This document shows positions 36,854-48,200 of a DNA stretch of 64,000 bases, in pieces. Location of the stretch: positions 744,001-808,000 of the forward strand of contig NZ_CP072425.1 of NCBI RefSeq assembly GCF_017742995.1, read 5' to 3'. This DNA comes from Pseudoalteromonas viridis (GTDB taxonomy: Bacteria > Pseudomonadota > Gammaproteobacteria > Enterobacterales > Alteromonadaceae). Numbering within the stretch: position 1 is the stretch's first letter; each line of letters starts with the position of its first letter. A program made the position numbers and the translations under genes. Under the pieces are notes generated by a model. It had not been told where the DNA came from. It did not search any database and was given only the letters and a program-made list of their open reading frames with translations.

Positions 36854-39562
36854 TTAAGACAGTTTACCGCAACACTGTTTATATTTTTTGCCCGATTTAC
36901 ATGGACATGGCTCATTACGGCCAACTTTAGGTTCAGTGCGCGCTGCGACCGCTGCCCCCTGGGGCGCTTCTCCACCAACCGGCGCTGACTCTTCATGCTG
37001 ATACTGGCGCGGTGCCTGCTCACTGCGACGATGTTGCTCTTCTACTTTTTCAACATCTTCTTCAGCGCGCACCTGTACTTTGCTCAGTACGCCAACCACG
37101 TCCACTTTGAGGTTTTCAAGCATTTCAGAGAACAGCTCAAACGACTCGCGCTTGTATTCCTGTTTCGGGTTTTTCTGTGCATAACCACGCAGGTGAATGC
37201 CCTGACGTAAGTGATCCATCGCAGCAAGGTGATCTTTCCAGTGCTGATCCAAACTTTGCAGCATCACAGCCTTTTCGAACTGGCGCAGTACCTGGGCACC
37301 CACCATTTCTTCTTTTTGCTTGTAAGCTGCATCAATCTCTTCGCCAATACGCTCACGCAAACGCTCTTCGTATAGTTTGTTGTCTTCCTCAAGCCATTTG
37401 GCAATTGGCAACTCAACCATAAAGTCATTCTTCAGACGCTCTTCCAGACCCGGGATATCCCACATTTCGGCCAGGCTCTGCGGCGGAATGTACTGATCAA
37501 TGGCAGCATTGATCACATCGCCACGGATAGCAGAAATAGTTTCTGAAATGTCACCTTCTTCCAGCAGTTCGTTGCGCTGTTCATAGACCACGCGACGCTG
37601 ATCGTTGGCTACATCATCGTACTCAAGCAATTGCTTACGAATATCAAAGTTGCGCGCTTCAACTTTGCGCTGCGCATTCTCAATAGCACGGTTGACCCAA
37701 GGGTGCTCAATCGCTTCACCGCGTTGCATACCAAGCTTACGCATCATGTTAGTCATGCGTTCGCCAGCAAAGATACGCATGAGCGCATCGTCCATTGACA
37801 GGTAGAAACGGCTCGAACCAGCATCGCCCTGACGACCAGAACGACCACGTAGCTGGTTATCGATACGACGAGATTCATGACGCTCAGTACCGATGATGTG
37901 TAAACCACCCGCTTCAAGTACTTCATCATGGCGTTTCTGCCACTGCGCTTTAATTTCATCAATCTGCGCATCACTTGGGTTGTCCAGTTTAGACACATCG
38001 TTCTGCCAGTTACCGCCCAGCATAATGTCTGTACCACGACCCGCCATGTTAGTGGCAATCGTCACTTTACCCGGTAAACCCGCATCCGCAATAATATCCG
38101 CTTCCTGAGCGTGGAATTTCGCATTCAGTACGTTGTGCTCAATTTTCTCTTTGCGCAGGAAGTGTGATAAATACTCTGAGCTTTCGATTGAAATGGTACC
38201 GACCAGTACTGGCTGACCGCGTTTCTGACAGTCGCGAATATCGGCCAGAATGGCTTCAAACTTTTCGTCCTGCGTCAGGTAAACCAGATCAGCACGATCA
38301 TCACGGATCATTGGCTTGTTGGTCGGAATAACCACGGTGTCCAGTCCGTAGATTGACTGGAATTCAAACGCTTCGGTATCAGCAGTACCTGTCATCCCCG
38401 CCAGTTTGTCGTATAAACGGAAATAGTTCTGGAAAGTAATGGAGGCCAGCGTCTGGTTCTCGTTTTGGATACGAACACCCTCTTTGGCTTCCACGGCCTG
38501 ATGCAGACCTTCTGACCAGCGACGTCCTTCCATCGTACGACCTGTGTGCTCATCAACAATGATAACTTCATTGTCTTTAACAACGTAGTCGACATCTTTT
38601 TGATATAGCTTGTGTGCACGCAAGGCGGCATAAACATGGCTTAGCAGAGTAATGTTACCCGCAGAGTAAAGTGAATCGCCTTCTTCAATCAAGCCATTAT
38701 TAACCAGTAACTCTTCAACTTTAACCTGACCTCGCTCGGTTAGGTGTACCTGCTTGCTCTTTTCGTCGAGCGTGAAGTCGCCATCGCCTTCAACCCCTTC
38801 TTCGTCTTCCTTCTCCTGCAGTATCAGCTCAGGCACTATAGTATTGATCTTAGTGTATAGCTCAGAGCTGTCTTCGGCAGGACCTGAAATAATCAGCGGC
38901 GTACGGGCTTCGTCGATCAGGATGGAGTCAACTTCATCCACCACGGCATAATGCAATGGACGCTGAACGCGCTCTTCAATGCTGAATGCCATGTTGTCGC
39001 GCAGGTAGTCAAAGCCGAATTCGTTGTTGGTACCATAAGTGATATCAGCCGCATAGGCTTCTTTCTTCTGAGCCGGCATCATGCCTGGCACGTTACAACC
39101 TACAGTGAGGCCCAAGAATTCAAACAGAGGGCGGTTGTTCTCAGCATCCCGCTTCGCCAGATAGTCATTCACGGTAATGACGTGCACGCCTTTACCTGTC
39201 AGACCATTTAAGTACGCAGGCAAGGTCGCGGTCAGTGTTTTACCTTCACCGGTACGCATTTCTGAAATGCGACCCTGGTGCAGCACAATACCGCCTATCA
39301 TTTGCACGTCAAAGTGGCGCATGCCAAACACCCGTGTCGATGCTTCACGCACCGTGGCAAAGGCTTCCGGCAGCATGTCATCCAGGCTGGTGCCTTGCTC
39401 AAATCTTTGTCTGAATTCCGCGGTTTTAGCTTGCAGTTGTTCGTCTGACAGCGCCTTGTATTGTTCTTCTAGGGCATTGATCAGGGCGACCGATTTTCTC
39501 AGATTTTTAATCATTCGGTCGTTGCGGCTACCAAAAATCTTGGTAAAAATTTTCGTTATCAT
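36854..39562 (-). CDS. secA: Preprotein translocase ATPase SecA
   Basis: A 902-residue motor that drives secretory proteins through SecYEG. The N-terminus [15 protein letters not shown] matches E. coli SecA. The Walker A motif is [18 protein letters not shown] (about residues 102-120) and the Walker B region is [19 protein letters not shown]. The second motor domain carries [18 protein letters not shown] and [20 protein letters not shown]. The C-terminal zinc-binding tail is [15 protein letters not shown], which contacts SecB and ribosomes. The length is the same as in E. coli (901). No SecM-like arrest peptide is visible upstream, so SecM-type regulation is unlikely. Confidence 0.98.
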   Translation of the reverse strand: MITKIFTKIFGSRNDRMIKNLRKSVALINALEEQYKALSDEQLQAKTAEFRQRFEQGTSLDDMLPEAFATVREASTRVFGMRHFDVQMIGGIVLHQGRISEMRTGEGKTLTATLPAYLNGLTGKGVHVITVNDYLAKRDAENNRPLFEFLGLTVGCNVPGMMPAQKKEAYAADITYGTNNEFGFDYLRDNMAFSIEERVQRPLHYAVVDEVDSILIDEARTPLIISGPAEDSSELYTKINTIVPELILQEKEDEEGVEGDGDFTLDEKSKQVHLTERGQVKVEELLVNNGLIEEGDSLYSAGNITLLSHVYAALRAHKLYQKDVDYVVKDNEVIIVDEHTGRTMEGRRWSEGLHQAVEAKEGVRIQNENQTLASITFQNYFRLYDKLAGMTGTADTEAFEFQSIYGLDTVVIPTNKPMIRDDRADLVYLTQDEKFEAILADIRDCQKRGQPVLVGTISIESSEYLSHFLRKEKIEHNVLNAKFHAQEADIIADAGLPGKVTIATNMAGRGTDIMLGGNWQNDVSKLDNPSDAQIDEIKAQWQKRHDEVLEAGGLHIIGTERHESRRIDNQLRGRSGRQGDAGSSRFYLSMDDALMRIFAGERMTNMMRKLGMQRGEAIEHPWVNRAIENAQRKVEARNFDIRKQLLEYDDVANDQRRVVYEQRNELLEEGDISETISAIRGDVINAAIDQYIPPQSLAEMWDIPGLEERLKNDFMVELPIAKWLEEDNKLYEERLRERIGEEIDAAYKQKEEMVGAQVLRQFEKAVMLQSLDQHWKDHLAAMDHLRQGIHLRGYAQKNPKQEYKRESFELFSEMLENLKVDVVGVLSKVQVRAEEDVEKVEEQHRRSEQAPRQYQHEESAPVGGEAPQGAAVAARTEPKVGRNEPCPCKSGKKYKQCCGKLS

Positions 39563-39992
39563 GTTTAAACCATTTCACTCATCTATTTGCGAGCACCTAC
39601 TGGGGTAACGCGGTTATCACGCTCGCTCGTCCTGTTGGCGACAAAGTCGGACCTTGCTGTGTGCCGAGTTAAATTTGTGCCCTATCATACCAGACTATGC
39701 GCGTCTGCAAACCATCAAAAAGTAATCTGTTCCTATTTAACCATACAAGCTTTGGGAATCACACCCAAACCATCTAATGACACACCGGCAGCGCCGTATT
39801 ATCGGCTTCCAGATAAAGAAAGTAGACAAGGTTTTCGAGGCATTGCTCGTATACATATGGGCGGCATCAAGGAATTTCAAGGCAGGCCTTAAACCGGGTG
39901 TGTAATCTGCTATCTGTAATCACGCGCACGCGTTATACTGAGCGGTGAGATGGCGAAATGCTTGCTAAAGCAGGCGTGAGTGAGTTGTTGCT
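39563..39992. other. 430-bp divergent region between secA and dciA
   Basis: It should hold both promoters, but no strong promoter pair was seen by eye. A plus-strand frame runs from about 39587 to 39892. Its end (KESRQGFRGIARIHMGGIKE) looks protein-like but matches nothing recognised, and it has no clear ribosome site. No M23 peptidase or secM-type gene, common upstream of secA elsewhere, is present. Confidence 0.4.
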
Positions 39993-40478
39993 ATGAGTAA
40001 AAACCGATTTGACCCTAAACCCCTCGACGAACTGGCTGGCAGCTGGTCAGATAAACTACATGGTTATATGCAAAAAGCCCAGGGCATCGCTGAGCTGCAG
40101 CAGCCCCTGCACAATGCATTGGGCCCGGTCCTCAGTAAAAAATGCCGAGTTGCCAATTACCAGAATGGTACTTTGTACGTTGAAGCTGCGTCGGCAACAT
40201 TAGCAACGCGATTAAATTATCTGAAGATGGAGATCCTCAGTAGTTTTCGCGCCGCAGGCTTGCATGATTGTTGCCAGATTAAAATAGGCACCAACCCGGA
40301 AGCGCAACAGCGCCTTACGCCGCAGCAAAACCAAGTCAAAACACCAGAAGCCAGTTATAGCGGGCGACAAATGAGCGCGCAAACAGCGGGGGATCTGATG
40401 GCGCTTGCCGAGCATGCTCCGGCTGGCTTGAAAGAAAAACTGTTACGCCTTGCCAAACATGGCGGACAAAAAAAATGA
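39993..40478 (+). CDS. dciA: DciA-like DUF721 protein
   Basis: A 161-residue DUF721 protein. The N-terminal half has the compact family domain: ALGPVLSKKCRVANYQNGTL, VEAASATLATRLNYLKMEIL and IKIGTNPEAQ. The C-terminal half is Gln-rich and probably disordered apart from a last helix (AGLKEKLLRLAKHGG). DciA is the widespread ancestral partner of the replicative helicase DnaB, required to load it where the phage-derived DnaC is absent. The divergent place next to secA and lpxC is usual for gammaproteobacteria. DciA-type function is inferred from the family. Confidence 0.86.
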   Translation: MSKNRFDPKPLDELAGSWSDKLHGYMQKAQGIAELQQPLHNALGPVLSKKCRVANYQNGTLYVEAASATLATRLNYLKMEILSSFRAAGLHDCCQIKIGTNPEAQQRLTPQQNQVKTPEASYSGRQMSAQTAGDLMALAEHAPAGLKEKLLRLAKHGGQKK

Positions 40479-40495
40479 CGCTCTTTGGCGTCATT
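40474..40495. terminator. Bidirectional terminator between dciA and lpxC
   Basis: AATGACGC (40474-40481) and GCGTCATT (40488-40495) form an 8-bp stem with a 6-base loop. It has A residues on the left and T residues on the right, so it serves both convergent genes. Its left arm overlaps the dciA stop codon. Confidence 0.9.
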
Positions 40496-40514
40496 TTTTA
40501 TCATATCTAGCAAC

Positions 40515-41438
40515 TCAGGCGGTTGCTAAACTGGTATCCACTTCCATGCCAGGTGCAGGCATAGTGACAGGCTCGTCGAAAGTTGCCCATTCCCACGCAG
40601 ACTCAGTGGCAATGATCTGACGTAACAGCTTGTTGTTTAAGCCATGGCCTGATTTGAAGCAAGTGATCTTGCCCAAAATGTTGTGTCCAGCCATAAACAT
40701 ATCACCAACACAGTCCAGGATCTTATGCTTTACGAACTCATCTTTATAGCGCAGACCGTTAGGATTAAGCACTTTGAACTCATCCAGTACCACGGCATTG
40801 TCCATGCTACCACCTAAAGCCAGGTTGTTGGCATGCATGTATTCAATGTCTTTCATAAAACCAAACGTACGCGCGCGACTGATCTCTTCAGTAAAGCTCT
40901 GGGCTGTAATATCCAGCCCAATACGTTGGCGACTGGCGTTGATCGCCGGGTGGTTAAACGCAATTTCAAAGTCGATGTGGAAGCCGTCGTAAGGCTCAAT
41001 TTCAGCCCACTTGTCACCGTCTTCTACACGCACTTTTTCTTTGATGCGGATAAAACGCTTAGCCAGATTCTGTTCTGCGATCCCACCTTTTTGCAGCAAG
41101 TAAATGAACGGTAATGCACTACCGTCCATAATCGGTACTTCTGCACTATCAAGCTCAACGACCAGGTTATCAATACCCAGTGCCGCAACGGCTGCAATTA
41201 AATGCTCCGTTGTTGACAGACGAACACCGTCTTTGTTGGTCAAACAAGTACACAATTGCGTGTCGCCCACAGCTTCGGGGGTTGTTTCAAAATCGACAAC
41301 CGGGTCGAGATCTACGCGACGAAATACGATCCCCGTATTTACGCTCGCAGGTCGGAGAGTGATCGTGACCTTTTCACCTTTGTGTAATCCTACACCTGTG
41401 GCTTTAACGACTTCAGCAATCGTTCGTTGTTTTATCAT
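40515..41438 (-). CDS. lpxC: UDP-3-O-acyl-N-acetylglucosamine deacetylase LpxC
   Basis: A 307-residue zinc enzyme for the first committed step of lipid A synthesis. The start [19 protein letters not shown] at 41438 matches LpxC; the frame from 41483 is too long. The zinc His is in [15 protein letters not shown], and a further His and Asp are in [17 protein letters not shown]. The catalytic His region is [14 protein letters not shown]. The gene follows ftsZ by 96 bp, as is standard, and ends next to the shared terminator, so the dcw transcript may continue into it. Confidence 0.96.
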   Translation of the reverse strand: MIKQRTIAEVVKATGVGLHKGEKVTITLRPASVNTGIVFRRVDLDPVVDFETTPEAVGDTQLCTCLTNKDGVRLSTTEHLIAAVAALGIDNLVVELDSAEVPIMDGSALPFIYLLQKGGIAEQNLAKRFIRIKEKVRVEDGDKWAEIEPYDGFHIDFEIAFNHPAINASRQRIGLDITAQSFTEEISRARTFGFMKDIEYMHANNLALGGSMDNAVVLDEFKVLNPNGLRYKDEFVKHKILDCVGDMFMAGHNILGKITCFKSGHGLNNKLLRQIIATESAWEWATFDEPVTMPAPGMEVDTSLATA

Positions 41439-41534
41439 AGGTTCGTCCGCTTCTGACTGGTTAATGACTAAATAAGACCGCAAATTCTATCACAAATAGA
41501 ATCAGCTGCCAATCGTTTAATTTTTAACCTGACG

Positions 41535-42749
41535 TTAATCAGATTGTTTGCGTAAAAACGCAGGGATATCAAAGTAATCCCCTTTTTCTTTACCACCAGC
41601 ATTGCCAGATTGCGCAGATGTACTGGCCGGTTTGGGCTCAGAAGGCGCAACATTGCTTTGCTCAGGCTCGCTGCTTTCGCTGGTAGTTTGGGTAAAGCTT
41701 GGGACAAACATATTTTGCCCTTTACCGCCGTCACTGTCAGAGCCAACCGCTTTCTTAAGGCCGTTGTCAACGATACCGAATTGCGGCTTACGCTCACCAC
41801 CAAGACCTGTGGCAACCACAGTCACACGTAGTTCTTCGCTCATTTCAGGGTCGATAACCGCACCCACAACCACAGTTGCATTTTCAGACGCCAATGCTTT
41901 CACATGGTTCCCCACAATCTCAAATTCTTCGATTGTAATGTCCATACCAGCCGTGATGTTAACCAGGATACCTTTGGCACCGGTTAAATCGACATCTTCT
42001 AGCAGTGGGCTGGAAATAGCCGCTTCTGCTGCTTCCTGTGCCCGGTCTGGACCACTGGCCGCTGCAGTACCCATCATGGCAGTGCCCATCGCTGACATAA
42101 CTGTACGTACGTCCGCGAAGTCGACATTGATCAAACCAGAACGGGTGATCAACTCAGCAATGCCCTGTACCGCGCCGTATAATACGTCGTTTGCTTTAGC
42201 GAAGGCATCTAATAATGTAGTGCCTTTACCCAAAACTTTAAGTAACTTGTTGTTAGGAATTGTGATGAGTGAATCTACAATTTCTGACAATTCGCCAATC
42301 CCCTGATCGGCCGCCGCCATGCGCTTTTTGCCTTCCAGGTCGAATGGACGCGTTACAACCGCCACAGTCAGGATCCCCAGCTCTTTGGCAACACGGGCCA
42401 CAACCGGTGCAGCACCAGTCCCGGTTCCGCCACCCATACCGGCAGCAATAAATACCATGTCAGCCCCTTCCAGACTTGCCTTGATGGCATCGACATCTTC
42501 TTCCGCTGCGCTACGACCCACTTCCGGATTAGCGCCCGCACCGAGGCCTTGGGTGATCTGAGTACCCAGTTGCACAGTCACATCGGCAGAGGACTTACGC
42601 AGCGCCTGCGCATCGGTGTTCGCCACGATGAAACGAACGCCTTCAATTTCCTGCTTTACCATGTGTTCTACAGCGTTACCGCCGCCGCCACCGACGCCGA
42701 TGACTTTAATAACGGCTTCTTCGCCGTGTTGTTCCATAATATCAAACAT
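41535..42749 (-). CDS. ftsZ: Cell-division GTPase FtsZ
   Basis: A 404-residue tubulin homologue that forms the Z ring. The N-terminal [14 protein letters not shown], the tubulin signature [18 protein letters not shown] (about residues 103-120), and the T7-loop region [11 protein letters not shown] are complete. An acidic/Ser/Pro-rich linker of about 60 residues leads to the conserved C-terminal peptide [14 protein letters not shown], which binds FtsA and ZipA. The ATG at 42749 has GGAGAG at good spacing and is preferred over a GTG two codons earlier. It follows ftsA by 20 bp. Confidence 0.98.
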   Translation of the reverse strand: MFDIMEQHGEEAVIKVIGVGGGGGNAVEHMVKQEIEGVRFIVANTDAQALRKSSADVTVQLGTQITQGLGAGANPEVGRSAAEEDVDAIKASLEGADMVFIAAGMGGGTGTGAAPVVARVAKELGILTVAVVTRPFDLEGKKRMAAADQGIGELSEIVDSLITIPNNKLLKVLGKGTTLLDAFAKANDVLYGAVQGIAELITRSGLINVDFADVRTVMSAMGTAMMGTAAASGPDRAQEAAEAAISSPLLEDVDLTGAKGILVNITAGMDITIEEFEIVGNHVKALASENATVVVGAVIDPEMSEELRVTVVATGLGGERKPQFGIVDNGLKKAVGSDSDGGKGQNMFVPSFTQTTSESSEPEQSNVAPSEPKPASTSAQSGNAGGKEKGDYFDIPAFLRKQSD

Positions 42750-42769
42750 CTTCACTCTCCGACTTGAGC

Positions 42770-44005
42770 TTAAAACTCACCTTGGAACCATTTTGTGACT
42801 CGGTTCCACCAACCATCTTCGGCATCCGCTTTCGTCCTGTGTGCATTCTTGACTTGCAGCGTTCGGCCATATTGTAACAAACCTACCGCTGTTGCGTATG
42901 CCGGATCATCAACATAATCGGTTAATCCTGTTATCCCTACAGGTTTACCAACACGAACGGGCATCTGGAAAATGTCTTCTGCCACTTCCAATGCACCTTT
43001 CATTTTTGCACTGCCACCGGTTAGCACAATACCTGCGGCAATCTGATCTTCAAATCCAGAACGTCGGATCTCTTCAAGCACCAGCTCAAACAGTTCACGA
43101 AATCTGGGCTCAACTACCTCTGATAAAGTATGTCGAGACATAATGCGCGCAGGTCGTCCCCCTACGCTGGGTACTTCAATCGTTTCTTCGTTGCTGGCCA
43201 TCTGGCTGCTCGCATAGGCGTATTGTACCTTCAGCGATTCCGCGTGAGAAATAGGGGTGCGGAAAATTTTTGCAATATCCCCTGTCACCTGATTACCCGC
43301 AACCGGAATAACGGCGGTATGACGCAACGCACCATTGACGAAAATAGCAATATCCATGGTGCCGCCGCCAATATCGACGACCGCAACGCCCAGCTCTTTC
43401 TCATCTTCCGTCAGCACCGAGTAACACGATGCCAATGCGGTAAAAGTCAACTGATCGACCTGTAAACCACAACGTTCAACACACTTTTCAATGTTTTTCG
43501 CCATGTCGTTTGAACAGGTGATAATGTGCGCTTTGGCTTCCATTCTGACACCACTCATGCCCAGAGGGTTTTTAATGCCCTCCTGCATATCCACACTGTA
43601 TTCCTGAGGCAGTGAATGCAGCATTTTACGCTCGGCAGACATAGGCACTGAGCGCGCGATGTGGATCACATTGGCAATGTCGTCATCGGTGATCTCTGCA
43701 TTATTGTTAATGGCCACCACGCCGCTTTCGTTCTGGCACTGAATGTGTTTACCCGAAATACCGAGATAGACAGAGCTGATCCGGCAATCAGCCATCAGCT
43801 CCGCTTCGTCAACAGCACGCTTGATGGAATCTGATACCAGGTTGAGGTCGTTGACACCACCTTTGTCCATACCATGGGCAACCTGATTCCCGACTCCCAC
43901 TATACTCAGCTGGTTGTCTGCGGTGATCTCCCCAACTGTTGCAACCACCTTAGAGGTGCCCACATCCAGTCCAATCACTAAGTTTCTCTCTGCCGACTTG
44001 GTCAT
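42770..44005 (-). CDS. ftsA: Cell-division protein FtsA
   Basis: A 411-residue actin-like protein that anchors FtsZ to the membrane. Segments of the ATP fold are [33 protein letters not shown] and [18 protein letters not shown]. The C-terminal amphipathic membrane-binding helix is [13 protein letters not shown], nearly the same as in other gammaproteobacteria. The start overlaps the ftsQ stop (ATGA). The order ftsQ-ftsA-ftsZ is universal in this group. Confidence 0.97.
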   Translation of the reverse strand: MTKSAERNLVIGLDVGTSKVVATVGEITADNQLSIVGVGNQVAHGMDKGGVNDLNLVSDSIKRAVDEAELMADCRISSVYLGISGKHIQCQNESGVVAINNNAEITDDDIANVIHIARSVPMSAERKMLHSLPQEYSVDMQEGIKNPLGMSGVRMEAKAHIITCSNDMAKNIEKCVERCGLQVDQLTFTALASCYSVLTEDEKELGVAVVDIGGGTMDIAIFVNGALRHTAVIPVAGNQVTGDIAKIFRTPISHAESLKVQYAYASSQMASNEETIEVPSVGGRPARIMSRHTLSEVVEPRFRELFELVLEEIRRSGFEDQIAAGIVLTGGSAKMKGALEVAEDIFQMPVRVGKPVGITGLTDYVDDPAYATAVGLLQYGRTLQVKNAHRTKADAEDGWWNRVTKWFQGEF

Positions 44006-44781
44006 GCTTTACTCTTATCTTTATTGTCTTCGTTCTGGCTGAACTTCCAGCTAACCGCCAGTCCCGTATCATATCTCAGGTCAATCACATCGACCTGAGC
44101 GCCCTCTGGCCTTTCCAGCCTCGGATAAACATCTATAAATCGTTGCACACGCTGTGCTTTATCTTCCCGGCCCAGATTGAGCCGAATACCATTATCCAGC
44201 CACAGCTGCCAGGCAAAGCGCTCTGACAGCGCCAGGCTGATCAGGTTAAACTGATTCACAGCAAGCATTTCTTTTAGTTGTAAAAACGTCTGCCAGGCTT
44301 CGACTTCACTGCCCTCCGGGCCATACAGCTCAGGTAAAGTCTCCGGTAATCGCGCACTGCTTGCCTGAAACACACCACCCGCACTATTGAGCAACAGGTC
44401 ACTATTCCACACAGCAACCGGTTTATGCTCAACCACATACACCTGCAAGGCATCTGGCCACTGCTTCCTGACCGAAACGGTGGCGACCCAGGGCAGTGCC
44501 TGTACCGCATCGTGCACCGCTTTAACGTCCAGTTCAAAAAAGCTCGACAGATCCGCTTCGCGGATCGCCCTCACTATGTCGTGCTCGGCGGTGTAATAGG
44601 GCTTTCCCAGCACGGTTAGGGTCTTAATCTGCGTGTCTCTGTGCTGCATCAACCAGTCGCGCGCCCATAAACCACTTTGTATCAGTCCTATTAGTACAAT
44701 CAGGAAAAACCCCACACCCAATAGCAGTGACCAGTTGACACTGTGCCGCAGCGGGGCGATTTTTCCCAAAAGAGCACGCAT
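44002..44781 (-). CDS. ftsQ: Divisome protein FtsQ
   Basis: A 259-residue bitopic inner-membrane protein that links early and late divisome parts through FtsB and FtsL. A short cytoplasmic tail is followed by one membrane helix (LLLGVGFFLIVLIGLIQSGL). The POTRA domain starts near residue 50 (IKTLTVLGKPYYTAEHDIVRAI). The FtsQ domain includes LPWVATVSVRKQWPDALQVYV, then HKPVAVWN. The length is typical. One base separates it from ddl and 4 bp overlap ftsA. Confidence 0.93.
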   Translation of the reverse strand: MRALLGKIAPLRHSVNWSLLLGVGFFLIVLIGLIQSGLWARDWLMQHRDTQIKTLTVLGKPYYTAEHDIVRAIREADLSSFFELDVKAVHDAVQALPWVATVSVRKQWPDALQVYVVEHKPVAVWNSDLLLNSAGGVFQASSARLPETLPELYGPEGSEVEAWQTFLQLKEMLAVNQFNLISLALSERFAWQLWLDNGIRLNLGREDKAQRVQRFIDVYPRLERPEGAQVDVIDLRYDTGLAVSWKFSQNEDNKDKSKA

Positions 44782-44782
44782 A

Positions 44783-45691
44783 TTAAAGGGTTTGCTCCAA
44801 AATGCGAATAACTAATTGCTTAAATGACAACCCATTTTGCTTAGCTGCCATCGGCACCAATGATTTTTCTGTCATGCCCGGAACCGTATTCACTTCCAGC
44901 AAGTAAAACTGGCCATTACTATCTTGCATTGCATCCACTCTGCCCCAGCCCGTTGCGCCAACCAGCTCAAACGCATGTTTCGCCATCACTTGGAGCTGCT
45001 CGGTGTACGCTGTACTGATATCTGCCGGACAATAATACTCAGTGCTGTTGGCCTGATACTTTGCCTGGTAATCATAAAAGCCCCGAGGCGTGCGCATTTC
45101 AATGACTGGTAAAGCCTCGTTTCCTAACATAGCTACAGTAAACTCACGACCTTCAATCCACTGTTCAATGAGAATTTCATCGTCATACTTAAACGCTTCA
45201 CTGAGAGCGGCTTGCAGCTCCTGTGCTGACGTTGCCTGAGTCATGCCGATGCTGGAACCTTCGTGACTGGGTTTTACCATCACTTTGCCAAAGTCAGCCA
45301 TCAGCGCAGCGGCGTCTATATCCTGAGACGCTTTGACCACACAGTAACGTGCCGTGCTTAATTTGGCAGATTCAAATAGCTGTTTACAGCGGATCTTATC
45401 CATCGCCAGCGCACTGCCCAGTACACCGCTGCCGGTATAGGGTAGCCCCATAAACTCCAGCGCCCCCTGTACGGTGCCATCTTCACCGCCACGGCCATGC
45501 AGGGCAATAAACACCCGGTCAACCTCGAGTGCTTTAAGTTCCCACAAGTTACGCTCCGCCGGGTCGAATGCCACGACGTCTACACCGGCTTCTTGCAGTG
45601 CATTGATGATCGCCTGACCCGACTTCAACGACACTTCGCGCTCGGCAGACAAGCCACCCAGCAATACCGCAACTTTGCCAAACTCACTCAT
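44783..45691 (-). CDS. ddl: D-alanine--D-alanine ligase
   Basis: A 302-residue ATP-grasp enzyme that makes D-Ala-D-Ala for MurF. The N-terminal [39 protein letters not shown] and the ATP-binding [15 protein letters not shown] are complete. The metal-site residues are in [19 protein letters not shown]. The position between murC and ftsQ is that of ddlB. The start overlaps the murC stop by 4 bp. Confidence 0.96.
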   Translation of the reverse strand: MSEFGKVAVLLGGLSAEREVSLKSGQAIINALQEAGVDVVAFDPAERNLWELKALEVDRVFIALHGRGGEDGTVQGALEFMGLPYTGSGVLGSALAMDKIRCKQLFESAKLSTARYCVVKASQDIDAAALMADFGKVMVKPSHEGSSIGMTQATSAQELQAALSEAFKYDDEILIEQWIEGREFTVAMLGNEALPVIEMRTPRGFYDYQAKYQANSTEYYCPADISTAYTEQLQVMAKHAFELVGATGWGRVDAMQDSNGQFYLLEVNTVPGMTEKSLVPMAAKQNGLSFKQLVIRILEQTL

Positions 45692-47124
45692 AGTGCACCT
45701 TGCTTTAACTTTTCGACCGACAGCTCAGTGGCCGCCAGTTGTTTAACGATTTGCCCAATATTACCGGCCCCCTGGGTGATCACCAGATCGTTATCTCGCA
45801 ATACATCCGCCAGAACCGCTTGTAAATCCTGACCATCCGTGACATGGATGGGTTCAACACCCCGCTGTCTTAAACTACGACACAAACTCTTACTGTCGGC
45901 GCCAACAATGGGGCTTTCCCCGGCACTATACACGTCTAATAACAACAATTGATCGACCTCACTGAGGACTTTCACAAAGTCTTCATAGAGATCCCGGGTG
46001 CGCGTATAACGATGCGGCTGATACAACATAACCAGGCGCTTATCTGGCCATCCGGCGCGTGCGGCACGGATAGTCACTGCCACTTCCGATGGGTGGTGAC
46101 CATAATCATCAACCAGCATGACTTCGCCGCGTTCGTTTTCAAACGCGCCATAATGCTGAAAACGCCGACCTATGCCCGCAAACTTTTCCAGCGCAGATAA
46201 GATCGCTTCGTTACCGATATCATGATCTTTTGCCACGGCGATGGCTGCGGTGGCGTTCAGTGCGTTGTGCTTTCCTGGCATGCTGAGTGTTACCTCAAGC
46301 TGTTCGCCTGATTTATGCACAACTTTAAAGCGACTGCGGCTTTGCGTTTGCTCAAAATCCACCATGCGGTAATCCGCCTCTGGGTTTTCCCCATAGGTGA
46401 TAGCAGGGCGGGCAAAGCGAGGGAGCAGCTCTTTTGCCACATCAGAGTCGGTACATACCACAGCTAAACCATAGAAAGGCAGGTTGTGAATGAACTCAAC
46501 ATAGGTGTCTTTCATTTTTTCAAAGTCGCCGTCATAGGTATCCATATGGTCGGCTTCGATGTTGGTGATCACCGATACCATGGGCTGCAAATGCAAGAAT
46601 GACGCATCACTTTCATCCGCCTCCGCTATCAGGTAATCGCTGCTGCCAACCTTGGCATTGCTGCCCGCACTGTTCAGCAGGCCACCGATGATAAAGGTCG
46701 GATCCAATTTGGCTTCTGCAAAGATACTGGCGATCAGGCTGGTCGTGGTGGTTTTACCATGGGTTCCTGCTACCGCAATACCATGGCGAAAACGCATCAA
46801 TTCAGCCAGCATTTCGGCACGTCTGACCACAGGTACCCGGGCGCGTTTGGCAGCCTGGATCTCTGGGTTGCTCATATCGATAGCACTGGATACCACGACA
46901 ACGTCGGCATCTTTAATGTTGTTCTCGTCATGGCCAATAAAGACTTCCGCCCCTGCGCGAATTAAACGTTCTGTCATCGCATTCTGGGCAAGATCAGAGC
47001 CGGTAATACGATACCCTTCAAAGGCCAGTACTTCAGCAATCCCTCCCATGCCTGCACCACCTATGCCAATAAAGTGGATGGTGTTAATGCGTCTCATGGC
47101 TCTGCGTCTGTTAATTTCTTTCAC
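45688..47124 (-). CDS. murC: UDP-N-acetylmuramate--L-alanine ligase MurC
   Basis: A 478-residue cytoplasmic ligase that adds L-Ala to UDP-MurNAc. The N-terminal NAD-like fold motif is [18 protein letters not shown], the ATP loop is [15 protein letters not shown], and the Mur-family Asn/His regions are [17 protein letters not shown] and [13 protein letters not shown] longer frame opens with TTG inside murG. The GTG at 47124, behind AAGAGA and 11 bp after the murG stop, is preferred; the ATG at 47097 is a possible shorter start. Confidence 0.95.
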   Translation of the reverse strand: MKEINRRRAMRRINTIHFIGIGGAGMGGIAEVLAFEGYRITGSDLAQNAMTERLIRAGAEVFIGHDENNIKDADVVVVSSAIDMSNPEIQAAKRARVPVVRRAEMLAELMRFRHGIAVAGTHGKTTTTSLIASIFAEAKLDPTFIIGGLLNSAGSNAKVGSSDYLIAEADESDASFLHLQPMVSVITNIEADHMDTYDGDFEKMKDTYVEFIHNLPFYGLAVVCTDSDVAKELLPRFARPAITYGENPEADYRMVDFEQTQSRSRFKVVHKSGEQLEVTLSMPGKHNALNATAAIAVAKDHDIGNEAILSALEKFAGIGRRFQHYGAFENERGEVMLVDDYGHHPSEVAVTIRAARAGWPDKRLVMLYQPHRYTRTRDLYEDFVKVLSEVDQLLLLDVYSAGESPIVGADSKSLCRSLRQRGVEPIHVTDGQDLQAVLADVLRDNDLVITQGAGNIGQIVKQLAATELSVEKLKQGAL

Positions 47125-47135
47125 TGTTTTCTCTT

Positions 47136-48200
47136 TTAATTCGTTACTTCTTCGCAAATGGCGGCCACTGATTGGGTTGCAGACAGCTGCGCACAGGCTT
47201 TTGCTTTATTTGCTTTTTCCCAGATCAGTGCCCGGTCGCGACAATAAGGCACCAAAGTGTCGCACAAATGCTGTGCCGATAAAGCTGATTGTGGAACCAG
47301 CAAAGCTGCCGATCCGTCTACTAAAAATCGCGCATTGGCCGTCTGATGATCATCCACCGCATGCGGTAAAGGCACAAAGATGGCCATCTTACCTGCGGCG
47401 GCAATCTCGCTCACCGTCAGTGCACCCGCGCGGCAAATCACCATATCGGCCCAGTCATAAGCCTGATCCATATCATCAATAAACTCGGCCACTTTGGCCT
47501 GCAATCCAAAACGCTGGTAGTCACCTTCTAGTGCAACATGATTGCCTTTACCGCTTTGATGCCAAACCTGTATGTCGCAGGATGTTTTCTCAGTCAGTAA
47601 TGCTATGGCCTCAGGGACCGTATCGTTGAGCACTTTCGCGCCCAAGGAGCCGCCCACAACCAGCACATTAACAGCACTCCCCGGTTGTTTAGGCTTAAGC
47701 TGTGCCACACTTGCACGCACAGGATTACCCACAACATCATGCGCACGCTCGGCAAAAGCCTGCGGAAATGCAGCCAATACTCTGCTGGCAATGCGCGCCA
47801 ATAATTTATTACTCAAGCCGGCAACCGCATTTTGTTCATGGATCACCAAAGGCACCCCAGCCAGCTTGGCAGCCAGTCCAACAGGACCTGTGACATAGCC
47901 TCCCATCGCCAGGATCACGTCCGGACGGCGATTGCGAATGATGGCTCTGGCAGCAAAAATGGCTTTTATCACCATCCAGGGTGCAGTCAGCAAGCGTTTT
48001 ACCCCGTTACCGCGCACCCCTTTTACTTCTATAAAGTCGATATCTATGCCATGTGCCGGTACGACTTGCGCTTCCATTCTGTCAGCGGTGCCGACCCAGG
48101 ATATTTGCCAGCCCTGCGCCTCAAGTGCTTTGGCCACGGCGATACCCGGGAAAATATGTCCGCCGGTGCCACCGGCTACCACCAGTAATCGTTTGGTCAT
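47136..48200 (-). CDS. murG: Lipid II synthase MurG
   Basis: A 354-residue GT28 enzyme that adds GlcNAc to lipid I at the inner face of the membrane. The N-terminal G loop is [20 protein letters not shown] second motif ([20 protein letters not shown]) and the UDP-GlcNAc site [13 protein letters not shown] with [20 protein letters not shown] are complete. It starts in a 4-bp overlap with ftsW. Confidence 0.96.
   Translation of the reverse strand: MTKRLLVVAGGTGGHIFPGIAVAKALEAQGWQISWVGTADRMEAQVVPAHGIDIDFIEVKGVRGNGVKRLLTAPWMVIKAIFAARAIIRNRRPDVILAMGGYVTGPVGLAAKLAGVPLVIHEQNAVAGLSNKLLARIASRVLAAFPQAFAERAHDVVGNPVRASVAQLKPKQPGSAVNVLVVGGSLGAKVLNDTVPEAIALLTEKTSCDIQVWHQSGKGNHVALEGDYQRFGLQAKVAEFIDDMDQAYDWADMVICRAGALTVSEIAAAGKMAIFVPLPHAVDDHQTANARFLVDGSAALLVPQSALSAQHLCDTLVPYCRDRALIWEKANKAKACAQLSATQSVAAICEEVTN

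Noticed and set aside
41602..42306. 234-codon frame antisense to ftsZ
   Set aside because: It is a shadow of ftsZ, without a ribosome site or domain.
46652..47482. 276-codon frame antisense to murC and murG
   Set aside because: It is entirely antisense to two conserved genes, has low-complexity Pro/Ser/Arg content and no motif, and probably reflects codon bias of the real genes.
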